A DNA stretch of 64,000 bases from DAIMZI01 sp036734025 (lineage in GTDB: Bacteria; Pseudomonadota; Alphaproteobacteria; Rhizobiales; Rhodomicrobiaceae). Under the pieces are notes generated by a model, which saw nothing but the letters and a program-made list of their open reading frames with translations, was not told where the DNA came from and did no database searches. Made by a program: the position numbers and the translations under genes. The stretch covers positions 11,340 to 75,339 of the forward strand of contig DAIMZI010000013.1 of NCBI GenBank assembly GCA_036734025.1, given 5' to 3'. This document shows, piece by piece, positions 14,871 through 23,548 of the stretch (positions are counted from its first letter, which is position 1; each line of letters begins with the position of its first letter).

Positions 14871-15890
14871 TCAGTTGCGGCTCTTGTCCACCAGTGCGCG
14901 CTCTGAAATCCACGGCATCATGGCGCGCAGCCGCTTGCCCACCTCTTCGATATCGTGCTGCTCGCAGGCCGCGCGGCGCGCCTTGAAGCTGGTCTGATTG
15001 ACCTTGTTCTCCAGCATCCAGTCGCGCGTGAAGCGCCCGCTCTGGATATCGGCCAGCACCTCTTTCATGCGCACCTTGGTCTCGGGCGTGATGACCCGCG
15101 GGCCCGAGACATATTCGCCGAATTCAGCCGTGTTGGAGATCGAATAATTCATGTTGGCGATGCCGCCTTCATAGATCAGGTCGACGATCAGCTTCATTTC
15201 GTGGACACATTCGAAATAGGCCATCTCCGGCGCATAGCCCGCCTCGATCAGCGTTTCATAGCCCGCGCGCATCAACTCGACCACGCCGCCGCACAACACG
15301 GTCTGCTCGCCGAACAGGTCGGTTTCGCATTCCTCGCGGAATGTGGTTTCGATGATCCCGGCGCGACCGCCGCCGATGGCGCTGGCATAGGACAGCATCA
15401 GATCATGCGCGTTGCCGCTGGCATCGCGGGCGATGGCCATCAGGCACGGCACGCCGGCACCGCGCAGATATTCGGCGCGAACCGTGTGGCCCGGCCCCTT
15501 GGGCGCCACCATGCCGACATCCAGATCACCGCGCGGTTCGATGAGGTTGAAATGGATGTTCAGCCCGTGCGCGAACAGCAGCGCCGCGCCCTCGCGCATA
15601 TTGTCCTTCAGATCGGCATTATAAATGTCGGCCTGAAGTTCATCGGGGGTGAGCAGCATCATGACATCGGCCCAGCGCGCCGCATCGGCGACACTCATCA
15701 CCTTGAGCCCCTCGGCTTGCGCCTTGCGCGCTGAGGCCGAGCCTTCACGAAGGCCGACCGCGACATTCTGGACGCCGGTATCGCGCAGGTTGAGCGCATG
15801 GGCATGGCCCTGGCTGCCATAGCCGATAATGGCGACATTCTTGTTCTTGATCAGGCCGATATCGGCATCACGATCATAATAGACCCGCAT
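14871..15890 (-). CDS. ilvC: Ketol-acid reductoisomerase
   Basis: A 339-residue class I enzyme for the second shared step of valine and isoleucine synthesis: Mg-dependent alkyl shift and NADPH reduction of acetolactate or acetohydroxybutyrate. The N-terminal Rossmann motif is IIGYGSQGHAHALNL; the KARI metal-site region FREECETDLFGEQTVLCGG and the C-terminal IEEVGKRLRAMMPW are complete. Length is normal for class I. It is last of the ilv genes on this strand, after ilvH and a small membrane protein. Confidence 0.97.
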   Translation of the reverse strand: MRVYYDRDADIGLIKNKNVAIIGYGSQGHAHALNLRDTGVQNVAVGLREGSASARKAQAEGLKVMSVADAARWADVMMLLTPDELQADIYNADLKDNMREGAALLFAHGLNIHFNLIEPRGDLDVGMVAPKGPGHTVRAEYLRGAGVPCLMAIARDASGNAHDLMLSYASAIGGGRAGIIETTFREECETDLFGEQTVLCGGVVELMRAGYETLIEAGYAPEMAYFECVHEMKLIVDLIYEGGIANMNYSISNTAEFGEYVSGPRVITPETKVRMKEVLADIQSGRFTRDWMLENKVNQTSFKARRAACEQHDIEEVGKRLRAMMPWISERALVDKSRN

Positions 15891-16030
15891 AGCGTTAGTC
15901 CCCGTCTAGGTGATTATGTTTCTCATTGATCGGGCAGCGGCGCCGTGCAAGCGCACGTTACCGGCCCCCGTGAAGGGTGCGGAACCGGGCAAGACCCACC
16001 TTGCCCAGCCGCATAGTGTGATGGACAGGC

Positions 16031-16462
16031 TTATTCGTGACCGCCCATTTCGCCCAGATAGCGACGGCTCAGGCGGATCATGAGCGTCAGGTTCACGACG
16101 ATATCGAACAGTATCGCGATCAAGGCTGTAAGTCCGAAATAGACCTGAAACGACGACAGCTCCAGATTGCCGCGATAATAGTCGAAAAAGGCAAAGAGAA
16201 GTGGAATGAGCGGAATGATGGAAACCAGAGCATCTACCGCCATGACCAGCGTGCTGGGCACGCCTGTCAGGGCGATGCCGCCGGACTGGATCCAAAGGTA
16301 GACAATCATCAGGATGGACGCCCAGAACGATATGGCGATGGCGTTCTCGGGGCTTGGCTGGTAGCCGGTGTTGAAAAAGAAGAAGACAATGATGACGATG
16401 GTCAGCACGATTGCGGACATTTCCCGCATAATGTGCCCCAGGAAACTTAGAAATCTGGACAT
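16031..16462 (-). CDS. Hypothetical four-helix membrane protein between ilvH and ilvC
   Basis: A 143-residue hydrophobic protein with about four membrane helices (around residues 17-32, 45-62, 72-92 and 103-128) and a charged C-terminus (MIRLSRRYLGEMGGHE). A strong AGGAGGGA ribosome-binding site precedes ATG 16462, so it is a real gene. I recognise no family. It lies between ilvH and ilvC on the same strand, with gaps of about 140 bases on each side, so any tie to branched-chain metabolism is only positional. Confidence 0.7.
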   Translation of the reverse strand: MSRFLSFLGHIMREMSAIVLTIVIIVFFFFNTGYQPSPENAIAISFWASILMIVYLWIQSGGIALTGVPSTLVMAVDALVSIIPLIPLLFAFFDYYRGNLELSSFQVYFGLTALIAILFDIVVNLTLMIRLSRRYLGEMGGHE

Positions 16463-16605
16463 GCTGTCCCTCCTGATCTGATCCGCAGACGCAAACCCAC
16501 TTGCCGGTGGCGCGCGAATTGGAAAGCCCTCTGCCTCGGTTAGCGCCGCATGCTATTCCAGGATGCGAGCCAAAAACACCAAAAAACAAGCTATGATGGC
16601 GAGGA

Positions 16606-17148
16606 TTAGGTCGAATCCATCCCGCGCGCAATGGCGGCGGCGCCGGTACGCACGACTTCGACGAGGCCGAGCGGCTGCATCAGCGAAATGAACTGCTCGA
16701 CCTTGCTTGACCTGCCGGTGATCTCGAAAATGAAATGTTCGGTGGTTGCGTCCACGACCTGAGCGCGGAAGGCTTCGGCAAGGCGCAGGGACTCGACACG
16801 CTTTTCGCCCTTGCTGCGCACCTTGACCAGGGCCAGTTCGCGCTCTAGCGGATTGCCCAGCCACGTGAGATCGACCACGCGATGAACCGGCACGAGGCGT
16901 TCGAGCTGGCTCTTGATCTGATGGATTACCATCGGCGAGCCTGTGGTGACGATCGTGATCCGCGACAGATGCGCGTCGTGCACGGTCTCCGATACCGTGA
17001 GCGAGTCGATGTTGTAGCCGCGCCCCGAGAACAGGCCAATGACGCGCGCCAGGACGCCCGGCTCGTTATCGACAAGGACAGACATCGTATGCTGCTCGAT
17101 CGGTTCTTCGGACGAGGTCATCTGACCACCTTGTGCAACTGGCTTCAT
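16606..17148 (-). CDS. ilvH: Acetolactate synthase small (regulatory) subunit
   Basis: A 180-residue subunit that activates the large subunit and gives valine feedback inhibition. The N-terminal ACT domain reads TMSVLVDNEPGVLARVIGLF followed by SGRGYNIDSLTV; the C-terminal ALS_ss_C domain holds FIFEITGRSSKVEQFI. ATG 17148 overlaps the stop of the upstream EamA gene as ATGA, pointing to coupled translation; ATG 17121 is a possible inner start. Normally ilvH follows ilvI directly, but here a transporter gene intervenes. Confidence 0.95.
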   Translation of the reverse strand: MKPVAQGGQMTSSEEPIEQHTMSVLVDNEPGVLARVIGLFSGRGYNIDSLTVSETVHDAHLSRITIVTTGSPMVIHQIKSQLERLVPVHRVVDLTWLGNPLERELALVKVRSKGEKRVESLRLAEAFRAQVVDATTEHFIFEITGRSSKVEQFISLMQPLGLVEVVRTGAAAIARGMDST

Positions 17149-18101
17149 GGCTTCACTCTTATGGCGCCCGGATTGAGCGGTGAGGGTTGAGACTTGTGCA
17201 GCGAGATCGCCACGCCCGCGGCCGCCACGAACATGCCCGCCCAGCCGAACCATGGCAACTCTTCGCCAAGCAGCAGCCAGCCAAGCGCGGCGGAAACCGG
17301 CGGCACGAGAAACAGCATGGTGGAGACGCGCGAGGCTTCGCCGCGGCGCAGCATCGCCAGCAGCAAAGTGAGCGCGAGCAGAGAATTGGCGAGCACCAGA
17401 TAAGCCAGAGCCCACAGCAGTTCCGCGCTCCAGTCAACCCGCCAGCTTTCAAGGCCTGAAGCGAGCATAGCGGTGACACAAGCGGCGGCTGCGTATTGTA
17501 TGAGATTGGACGAGACCGGGTGGTACGAGACGCCGAAGCGCTTTTCCCACAATGTCCCCGCCGTCATGCTGAGCACGCTGCAGGCGGCAAGCACGATGCC
17601 GACCGCCGAGGCGACAGCGACGCTTTGCTGCGCCACGATGACGATCGCCGCGCCGCTCAGCCCCAACGCCAGGCCGAGCCAGCGCAGGCCAGTCACACGC
17701 CCCTCTCCGGTCAGCGCCGGCGCAAGAAGCGCAACCAGGATCGGCTGCATCGACGCTATGAGGGCGACGCTGCCCGCAGAGGCCCCCGCCGACAAGGCGG
17801 CATAGACGAAGCAGAAATAGCCCGCCTGAATGAACAGACCAACGACGATGAGGTGAAACCACGCCATCGCGGTAGCCGGAAGGGGCGTGCGCATCACCAC
17901 GAACACCGGCAGCAATATGAGCAGGACCAGAGCATAGCGGATCGTCAGAAGCGTGAACGGTTCGGCATGGGCCACGCCGATCTTGCCGACGACGAAGCCG
18001 CCTGCCCACAGAAGCAGGAAGATCGGCGGCGCAAGAAATGGCCATATCGGTTCGTTGGCGACCGCCCCGGGGGACGGCGCAGCGGCTGCTGGCGTTTGCA
18101 T
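17145..18101 (-). CDS. EamA/DMT-superfamily transporter inserted between ilvI and ilvH
   Basis: A 318-residue membrane protein with two EamA repeats, about ten helices in all. Landmarks are LLWAGGFVVGKIGVAHAEPFTLLTIRY in the first repeat and LAYLVLANSLLALTLLLAML near the end of the second. Family members export amino acids and other metabolites. It starts 54 bases after the ilvI stop and its own stop overlaps the ilvH start (ATGA), so it is co-translated with ilvH. The position suggests export of branched-chain amino acids or 2-keto acids, which is inference. Confidence 0.85.
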   Translation of the reverse strand: MQTPAAAAPSPGAVANEPIWPFLAPPIFLLLWAGGFVVGKIGVAHAEPFTLLTIRYALVLLILLPVFVVMRTPLPATAMAWFHLIVVGLFIQAGYFCFVYAALSAGASAGSVALIASMQPILVALLAPALTGEGRVTGLRWLGLALGLSGAAIVIVAQQSVAVASAVGIVLAACSVLSMTAGTLWEKRFGVSYHPVSSNLIQYAAAACVTAMLASGLESWRVDWSAELLWALAYLVLANSLLALTLLLAMLRRGEASRVSTMLFLVPPVSAALGWLLLGEELPWFGWAGMFVAAAGVAISLHKSQPSPLNPGAIRVKP

Positions 18102-18155
18102 TGCTGAAAACTCCGATGGCGCCGGCGGAGCGAGCCCCCCGTGGCTCGCGCGCGG

Positions 18156-19922
18156 CTAGACCATCACCTTGCCTTCTTCGGTGATGGCGTTCTCGATGTC
18201 TGCATCGGTCACGTCATCGCCCATGAGCATGTTGTTGTGAGCTTCGCCGCTGGGGATCATCGGGAAGCAATTGGCTTCCTTGCTGACCCGGCAATCGAAG
18301 ATCACCGGCCCTGGCGTCGCGATCATCTCTTTTATCAGATCATCAAGTTCATCAGGTTTTTCAGCGCGCAGCCCCTTTGCCCCATAGGCTTCGGCGAGCT
18401 TGACGAAATCGGGCAGCGCGGCCGAATAAGAATGCGAGTAGCGCCCGCCGTGGATCAATTCCTGCCACTGGCGCACCATGCCCATATATTCATTGTTGAT
18501 AATGAATATCTTGACCGGCAGATCATACTGCACCGCCGTGGACATCTCCTGCATGTTCATGAGGATCGAGGCTTCGCCCGCAATGTCGATGACGAGAGCC
18601 TTGGGATGGGCCACCTGAACGCCGATCGCTGCCGGCAGGCCGTAACCCATGGTGCCGAGACCGCCCGAGGTCATCCAGCGGTTCGGCTCCTCGAAGCGGT
18701 AGAACTGCGCCGCCCACATCTGATGCTGGCCGACCTCAGTCGTTATGTAGGTATCCATGTCCCGGGTCAGCTCATAGACGCGCTGCACGGCATATTGCGG
18801 CATGATGACATCATCGCGCATCTTGTAGCTGAGACAGTCGCGGCCGCGCCAATCGTCGATCTGCTTCCACCAGCGCTTCAGCGCTGGCTTGTCGATCTGC
18901 GGCGACTTGGCCCGCCACACCCGGACCATTTCTTCGAGCACATGGGCGACATCACCGATGATCGGCAGATCGGCGCGGACATTCTTGTTTATGGAGGACG
19001 GGTCGATGTCGATATGGATTTTCCTTGAGCCCGGCGAGAAGGCATCGAGCCGCCCGGTAATCCTGTCGTCGAAGCGCGCGCCCACATTGATCATCACGTC
19101 GCAGTCATGCATCGCCATGTTCGCTTCATAGGTGCCATGCATGCCCAGCATGCCCAGCCATTTGGGATCGGCAGCCGGAAAGGCTCCCAGCCCCATCAGC
19201 GTTGAGGTTACAGGATAGCCGGTGATCGCCACCAGTTCGCGCAGCAGCTTGCTGGCGGCCGGGCCCGAATTGATGACGCCCCCGCCGGTGTAGAAGATCG
19301 GGCGCTTCGCCGAGGCGATCATGTCCACCGCATCGCGGATGGCCTGCTGATCGCCCTTGAGCGCGGGGCGATAGCTCTTGTGGGTGATCTGCCCCGGGCT
19401 GACATACGGGCCTTTGGCGAACTGTATGTCCTTGGGAATGTCCACCACGACCGGACCGGGACGACCATTTTGCGCCACATAGAAAGCCTCGTGCAGCACG
19501 CGCGCCAGATCATTCACGTCCTTGACCAGATAATTGTGCTTGGTGCACGGGCGCGTTATCCCGATGGTGTCGCACTCCTGGAATGCGTCATTGCCGATCA
19601 GATGCGTTGGCACCTGGCCGGTGAGGCAAACCACGGGGATCGAGTCCATCAGCGCATCTGTGAGGCCCGTCACCGCATTGGTCGCGCCTGGGCCGGACGT
19701 GACCAGAACGACGCCAACCCGGCCTGTGGAGCGCGCATAACCTTCTGCGGCATGCACCGCGCCCTGCTCATGGCGGACGAGATAATGACGCAGCCGATCC
19801 TGCTTGTGCAATTCGTCATAGATCGGCAGCACGGCGCCGCCCGGATAGCCGAAAATCAAATCGACACCCTGGTCGGCTAGCGCGCGCAGCACGATTTCCG
19901 CGCCGGTCATAATCGTCGTCAT
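18156..19922 (-). CDS. ilvI: Acetolactate synthase large (catalytic) subunit
   Basis: A 588-residue ThDP/FAD enzyme that condenses pyruvate with pyruvate or 2-oxobutyrate. The ThDP-activating Glu lies in LVRHEQGAVHAAEGYA, the quinone/FAD-region motif is LTGQVPTHLIGNDAFQECDT, and the ThDP-Mg motif is GEASILMNMQE...NN. The latter has GEA where most members have GDG, a change seen in many IlvI proteins of alphaproteobacteria as far as I recall. Length is normal. It is first of the ilv block, 146 bases after miaA on the same strand. Confidence 0.95.
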   Translation of the reverse strand: MTTIMTGAEIVLRALADQGVDLIFGYPGGAVLPIYDELHKQDRLRHYLVRHEQGAVHAAEGYARSTGRVGVVLVTSGPGATNAVTGLTDALMDSIPVVCLTGQVPTHLIGNDAFQECDTIGITRPCTKHNYLVKDVNDLARVLHEAFYVAQNGRPGPVVVDIPKDIQFAKGPYVSPGQITHKSYRPALKGDQQAIRDAVDMIASAKRPIFYTGGGVINSGPAASKLLRELVAITGYPVTSTLMGLGAFPAADPKWLGMLGMHGTYEANMAMHDCDVMINVGARFDDRITGRLDAFSPGSRKIHIDIDPSSINKNVRADLPIIGDVAHVLEEMVRVWRAKSPQIDKPALKRWWKQIDDWRGRDCLSYKMRDDVIMPQYAVQRVYELTRDMDTYITTEVGQHQMWAAQFYRFEEPNRWMTSGGLGTMGYGLPAAIGVQVAHPKALVIDIAGEASILMNMQEMSTAVQYDLPVKIFIINNEYMGMVRQWQELIHGGRYSHSYSAALPDFVKLAEAYGAKGLRAEKPDELDDLIKEMIATPGPVIFDCRVSKEANCFPMIPSGEAHNNMLMGDDVTDADIENAITEEGKVMV

Positions 19923-20068
19923 CGGTCTTGCTCCAACTCACAGCTCGCCGCGCCGCGATAGTTCGGGGTGCAGCGCACAAACGCTAAGGAACCTAATGAT
20001 AACAGCATGCGCGGTCAATAGGCAGTCTGAAACAAATATCTGCTGCATGAGCTGATTTATCGCATTTA
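19923..20068 (-). promoter_or_regulatory. ilvI upstream region with a possible leader peptide
   Basis: The gap between miaA and ilvI likely carries the ilv promoter. A 36-codon frame on the minus strand (20048 to 19938) encodes a peptide with CLLTAHAVIIRFLSVCALH, moderately rich in Val, Ile and Leu, as expected for an attenuator leader. Its ribosome-binding site is weak and I cannot see a convincing terminator/antiterminator pair, so attenuation is only a possibility. Confidence 0.3.
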
Positions 20069-20971
20069 TTACGAATCTACAATCTGCCACGTAATCATAT
20101 TTCGTCTCGCCCATGTCATCTGCCGCTTTGCATAGCGCCGCGTCTGTGTCTTCATCCTCGTTGTCGCCTCGGCAAGACCGATATCCCCGCGCAGAAAATC
20201 GCCCAGCTCCCGCATGCCGATGGCACGCATCGCCGGCAGGTCCGGCGGCAGACCGGATGAGAGCAGCGCCCTGACCTCATCGACACAGCCGCGCGCGATC
20301 ATCTCGTCCACGCGCTCGTCGCAGCGCCGGTAAAGCGCCGCGCGCGATGGCGCAAGCAGGATACACCGCGCGTCCTCCTCGCGGATCAGCGGCCTGCCGG
20401 CATCGCGCTGCCAATCGGCCAGCGAGCGGCCCGTCGCCTCGATAACTTCCAGCGCGCGCACGATGCGTTGCGGGTCGCTGTCGCGAAGCCGCGCCGCCAT
20501 CAGCGGATCGCGCCGCGCCAGCACCCGGTGAAGAGCTTCAGACGGCACGCGGCGGGCGCGATGTCGCCAGCGCGCCTTTATGTCAGCCGGGATATCGGGG
20601 ACGCGGGACAGACCCTTTGTCAGCGCCATGAAGTAGAGCCCCGTTCCCCCAACGAAAATCGGCACCAGACCCATGGCCCGCGCCTCAGCCAGCGAGCGCC
20701 CGGCATCCTCAAGCCATTTGCCGACCGAATAAACCGTTGCTGCCGGCACACCGCCGAAAAGTCGGTGCGGCGCACACGCTTCATCCTCTGCGCTCGGGCG
20801 CGCAGTAAGGATGTGCAACTCGCGGTAGACCTGCATGCTGTCGGCGTTGATGATCATGCCGCCATGCCCCTTGGCCAGACGCAGCGCCAGAGCGGACTTG
20901 CCGCCGGCTGTCGGGCCTGCAATAAGGACGGCGTGTTTCGCCTCGCCCGCTTTCGGTATCGACCTCTTCAT
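20069..20971 (-). CDS. miaA: tRNA dimethylallyltransferase
   Basis: A 300-residue enzyme that adds the dimethylallyl group to A37 of tRNAs reading UNN codons. The P-loop is AGPTAGGKSALA; the DSMQVYRE motif with the catalytic Asp follows; GGTGLYFMALTKGLS and the tRNA-binding C-terminus (TRRYAKRQMTWARRN) are present. The ATG at 20971 overlaps the ATG of the divergent serB gene within a single CATG. No other in-frame ATG precedes the P-loop. The ribosome-binding site is weak. Confidence 0.96.
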   Translation of the reverse strand: MKRSIPKAGEAKHAVLIAGPTAGGKSALALRLAKGHGGMIINADSMQVYRELHILTARPSAEDEACAPHRLFGGVPAATVYSVGKWLEDAGRSLAEARAMGLVPIFVGGTGLYFMALTKGLSRVPDIPADIKARWRHRARRVPSEALHRVLARRDPLMAARLRDSDPQRIVRALEVIEATGRSLADWQRDAGRPLIREEDARCILLAPSRAALYRRCDERVDEMIARGCVDEVRALLSSGLPPDLPAMRAIGMRELGDFLRGDIGLAEATTRMKTQTRRYAKRQMTWARRNMITWQIVDS

Positions 20972-21854
20972 GTCACATGTTCTTATACTTATCGCGCCGG
21001 ATCCGACAGACCGGCTTGATCAGATCATCGGAATGCTCGCCCTGACCATTCCGGGCGCTGGTGAGCCGGTGTGGCTGGCCCCCAGGCAGGCTGTCGAGGT
21101 TCTGCTGCCCGGTCATGTCGACAAAGCCGGCATCAGCCGCACTGTCGAGAGCGCTATCGGCGCCAGCACCGTGGACTGGGCGCTGCTGCCGGCGGATGGC
21201 AGACGCAAGAAGCTTCTCGTGGCCGACATGGACTCGACCATTATCGAGCAGGAATGTCTCGATGAAGTCGCTGATGTGGCGGGCATCAAGCCGCGCATCG
21301 CTGCGATCACCGAACGGGCAATGCGCGGCGAGCTCGATTTTGCCGAAGCTCTGCGCGAGCGCATCAGGCTGCTGGATGGCTTCCCCGAAGACGCGCTGTC
21401 TGACATCATGGCGACGCGCATCAGCCTGACGCCTGGCGCCCGCACCTTGGTCGCCACGATGCAGGAGCATGGCGCATTCACCCTTCTGGTCTCGGGCGGC
21501 TTCACCTTTTTCACCAGCCGGGTGGCGGAGATGGCCGGATTTGACGCGCATCAGGGCAACGAACTGATGTTTGAAGCCGGACGGTTGCGCGGTGTCGCCG
21601 AACCGATCCTCGGGCGCGAGGCCAAGAGAACGGCGCTTGCCGCGGAGGTTGCAAGACGGGGCATAGAAGCGGCTGATGTCATGGCCGTCGGCGACGGCGC
21701 CAACGATCTGGCCATGATGGAAGCCGCAGGGCTTGGTGTGGCGTTTCGCGCCAAGGCCGTGGTGGCGGCTCAAGCCGATGCGCGCATTGACCATTGCGAC
21801 CTGAGCGCGCTGTTATATCTGCAAGGCTATCGGCACGAGGAATTCAAGCTGTGA
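20970..21854 (+). CDS. serB: Phosphoserine phosphatase
   Basis: A 294-residue HAD-superfamily enzyme for the last step of serine synthesis. Motif I with the nucleophile is DMDSTIIEQECLDE, motif II is LVSGGFTFF, and motif IV is VGDGANDLAMM. An N-terminal region of about 80 residues, often ACT-like in this family, precedes the catalytic domain (starting MSHVLILIAPDP). ATG 20970 shares two bases with the miaA start codon on the other strand. Confidence 0.96.
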   Translation: MSHVLILIAPDPTDRLDQIIGMLALTIPGAGEPVWLAPRQAVEVLLPGHVDKAGISRTVESAIGASTVDWALLPADGRRKKLLVADMDSTIIEQECLDEVADVAGIKPRIAAITERAMRGELDFAEALRERIRLLDGFPEDALSDIMATRISLTPGARTLVATMQEHGAFTLLVSGGFTFFTSRVAEMAGFDAHQGNELMFEAGRLRGVAEPILGREAKRTALAAEVARRGIEAADVMAVGDGANDLAMMEAAGLGVAFRAKAVVAAQADARIDHCDLSALLYLQGYRHEEFKL

Positions 21855-22035
21855 AGCGTGGCCAGGCCGGGCTCGACGCAAAGTTGCCGTGCGCCGGCAG
21901 GCGCGATCCACGCGATTGCACCAGCCGAACTTATTGTCTATGTACGCAATCAAAGACTAGGATTCATGGTCGGTCTGGCGTCCTCCCGTTGCTGGGAATT
22001 TTGTCGCGCCTGAGCGTTTTTTCTGGAGAGCAAGT

Positions 22036-23418
22036 GTGAATATTTGCATGATCGGCGCCGGGTATGTCGGGCTGGTATCGGCTTCATGCTTTTCGAATTT
22101 CGGCTGGCATGTTCATTGTATCGACAATAACCAGGAAAAGATCGACCTGCTCAACAAGGGCAAAGTTCCCATTTACGAGCCTGGTCTGGATGAGCTGGTG
22201 GAGCGCAACGTCAAGGCCGGGCGGCTCAGCTTTTCGGCCAATCTCGGCGAGGCCGTGTCCCAGGCCGATCTGATATTTCTTGCCGTTGGTACGCCGATGC
22301 GGCGCGGCGATGGCTATGCGGATCTTAGCTATGTCTACCAGGCTGTAAGCGACCTTGCGCCATATCTGGATGGCTACACCGTGCTGACGACGAAATCGAC
22401 CGTGCCGGTGGGGACCAGCCGCGAGATCGAGAAGCGGCTGCGCGAGCTGCGCCCCGATGCGTCGTTTTCGGTCTGCTCCAATCCGGAATTCCTGCGCGAA
22501 GGTTCGGCCATTCAGGATTTTACCCACCCTGACCGCGTCCTCGTCGGCGTCGACAATGACCGCGCGCGCTCTGTCATGGAGCGGGTGTACGAGCCGCTGC
22601 GACTGCGCAATGCACCGGTGATCTTCGTCGGGCGAGAGTCTGCCGAGCTGGCGAAATATGCCGCCAATGCCTTCCTTGCCATGAAGATCAGTTTCATCAA
22701 CGAAATTTCCGATCTGTGCGAGGAAGTGGGCGCGGATGTGCAGCAGGTGGCCACCGCGATCGGCTCGGATGGGCGCATCGGCGACAAGTTTCTCCATCCC
22801 GGACCGGGCTATGGCGGGTCATGCTTCCCCAAGGATGTCTCGGCTCTGGTGCGCACGGGGCGGGAAGCGCGCACGCCGCTGTCGCTGGTCGAGCAGGTTG
22901 AAAAAGTGAACATGGAGCGCAAGATCGCCATGACCGGGCGGATCGAGCGCGCAGCGGGCGGTGATGTACGCGGCAAGGTGATTGCCATCCTCGGCATGAC
23001 TTTCAAGCCGAACACAGACGATATGCGCGAGGCGCCAAGCCTCGTCATCGTGCCGATGCTTTTGGAGCGCGGCGCAAGCGTGCGAGCGTATGATCCCCAG
23101 GGACGGAGCAACGCACAAGCCATGCTGCCTTCCACGATCACATGGTGCGATCAGGCGTTGGAAGCCGCGCGCGGCGCAGACATCATCGTGATCCTGACCG
23201 AGTGGAACGAGTTTCGCGCGCTCAACATGACGGCGCTTAAGGAACGGATGCGCGGGCGGGTGATCGTGGATTTGCGCAATGTCATGCGCCCGGATTATGC
23301 GCAATCTGCCGGCTTCGTCTATCACGGGATCGGCCGGCCGGGCGACATGGTCGAACTCGGCCGCGAGGAAGCGGCGGAGGTAGCGCTTCCCGCGCCGCAG
23401 GCCGTCGCCGAACACTAG
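22036..23418 (+). CDS. ugd: UDP-glucose 6-dehydrogenase
   Basis: A 460-residue enzyme oxidising UDP-glucose to UDP-glucuronate with NAD+, feeding polysaccharide and lipid synthesis. The NAD motif is MIGAGYVGLVSASCF; the catalytic cysteine is in GPGYGGSCFPKD; LGMTFKPNTDDMREAPS marks the C-terminal domain. The start codon is GTG (22036) behind a GGAGAG ribosome-binding site. It stands alone; no exopolysaccharide genes follow in this window. Confidence 0.95.
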   Translation: MNICMIGAGYVGLVSASCFSNFGWHVHCIDNNQEKIDLLNKGKVPIYEPGLDELVERNVKAGRLSFSANLGEAVSQADLIFLAVGTPMRRGDGYADLSYVYQAVSDLAPYLDGYTVLTTKSTVPVGTSREIEKRLRELRPDASFSVCSNPEFLREGSAIQDFTHPDRVLVGVDNDRARSVMERVYEPLRLRNAPVIFVGRESAELAKYAANAFLAMKISFINEISDLCEEVGADVQQVATAIGSDGRIGDKFLHPGPGYGGSCFPKDVSALVRTGREARTPLSLVEQVEKVNMERKIAMTGRIERAAGGDVRGKVIAILGMTFKPNTDDMREAPSLVIVPMLLERGASVRAYDPQGRSNAQAMLPSTITWCDQALEAARGADIIVILTEWNEFRALNMTALKERMRGRVIVDLRNVMRPDYAQSAGFVYHGIGRPGDMVELGREEAAEVALPAPQAVAEH

Positions 23419-23423
23419 ATTGT

Positions 23424-23480
23424 TCAGGCCGCCAACTCATAAAACCGAAGCCGGATTTGGATGGCGGCGAGTTTGATGAG
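23424..23480 (-). pseudogene. C-terminal scrap of an IS5-type transposase
   Basis: Nineteen codons on the minus strand read LIKLAAIQIRLRFYELAA and stop. IS5-family DDE transposases commonly end with a stretch like MIKLASIxIWLRxYE, so this is probably the 3' tip of a lost insertion sequence. No matching upstream part or paired terminal inverted repeat is visible; the rest has been deleted or replaced by the gene ending at 23549. Confidence 0.45.
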
Positions 23481-23548
23481 TCGGTGTCCTGGAGCTTTCA
23501 ATGCAATGAGAGTTCGTCAACGCGCTCTTTGCTGCTGGTGCGTCGATA

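Noticed and set aside
15906..16631. A 241-codon leftward frame over the membrane-protein gene before ilvC
   Set aside because: The frame at 16031-16462 has an AGGAGGGA ribosome-binding site and real membrane helices; the longer one has a random, low-complexity composition.
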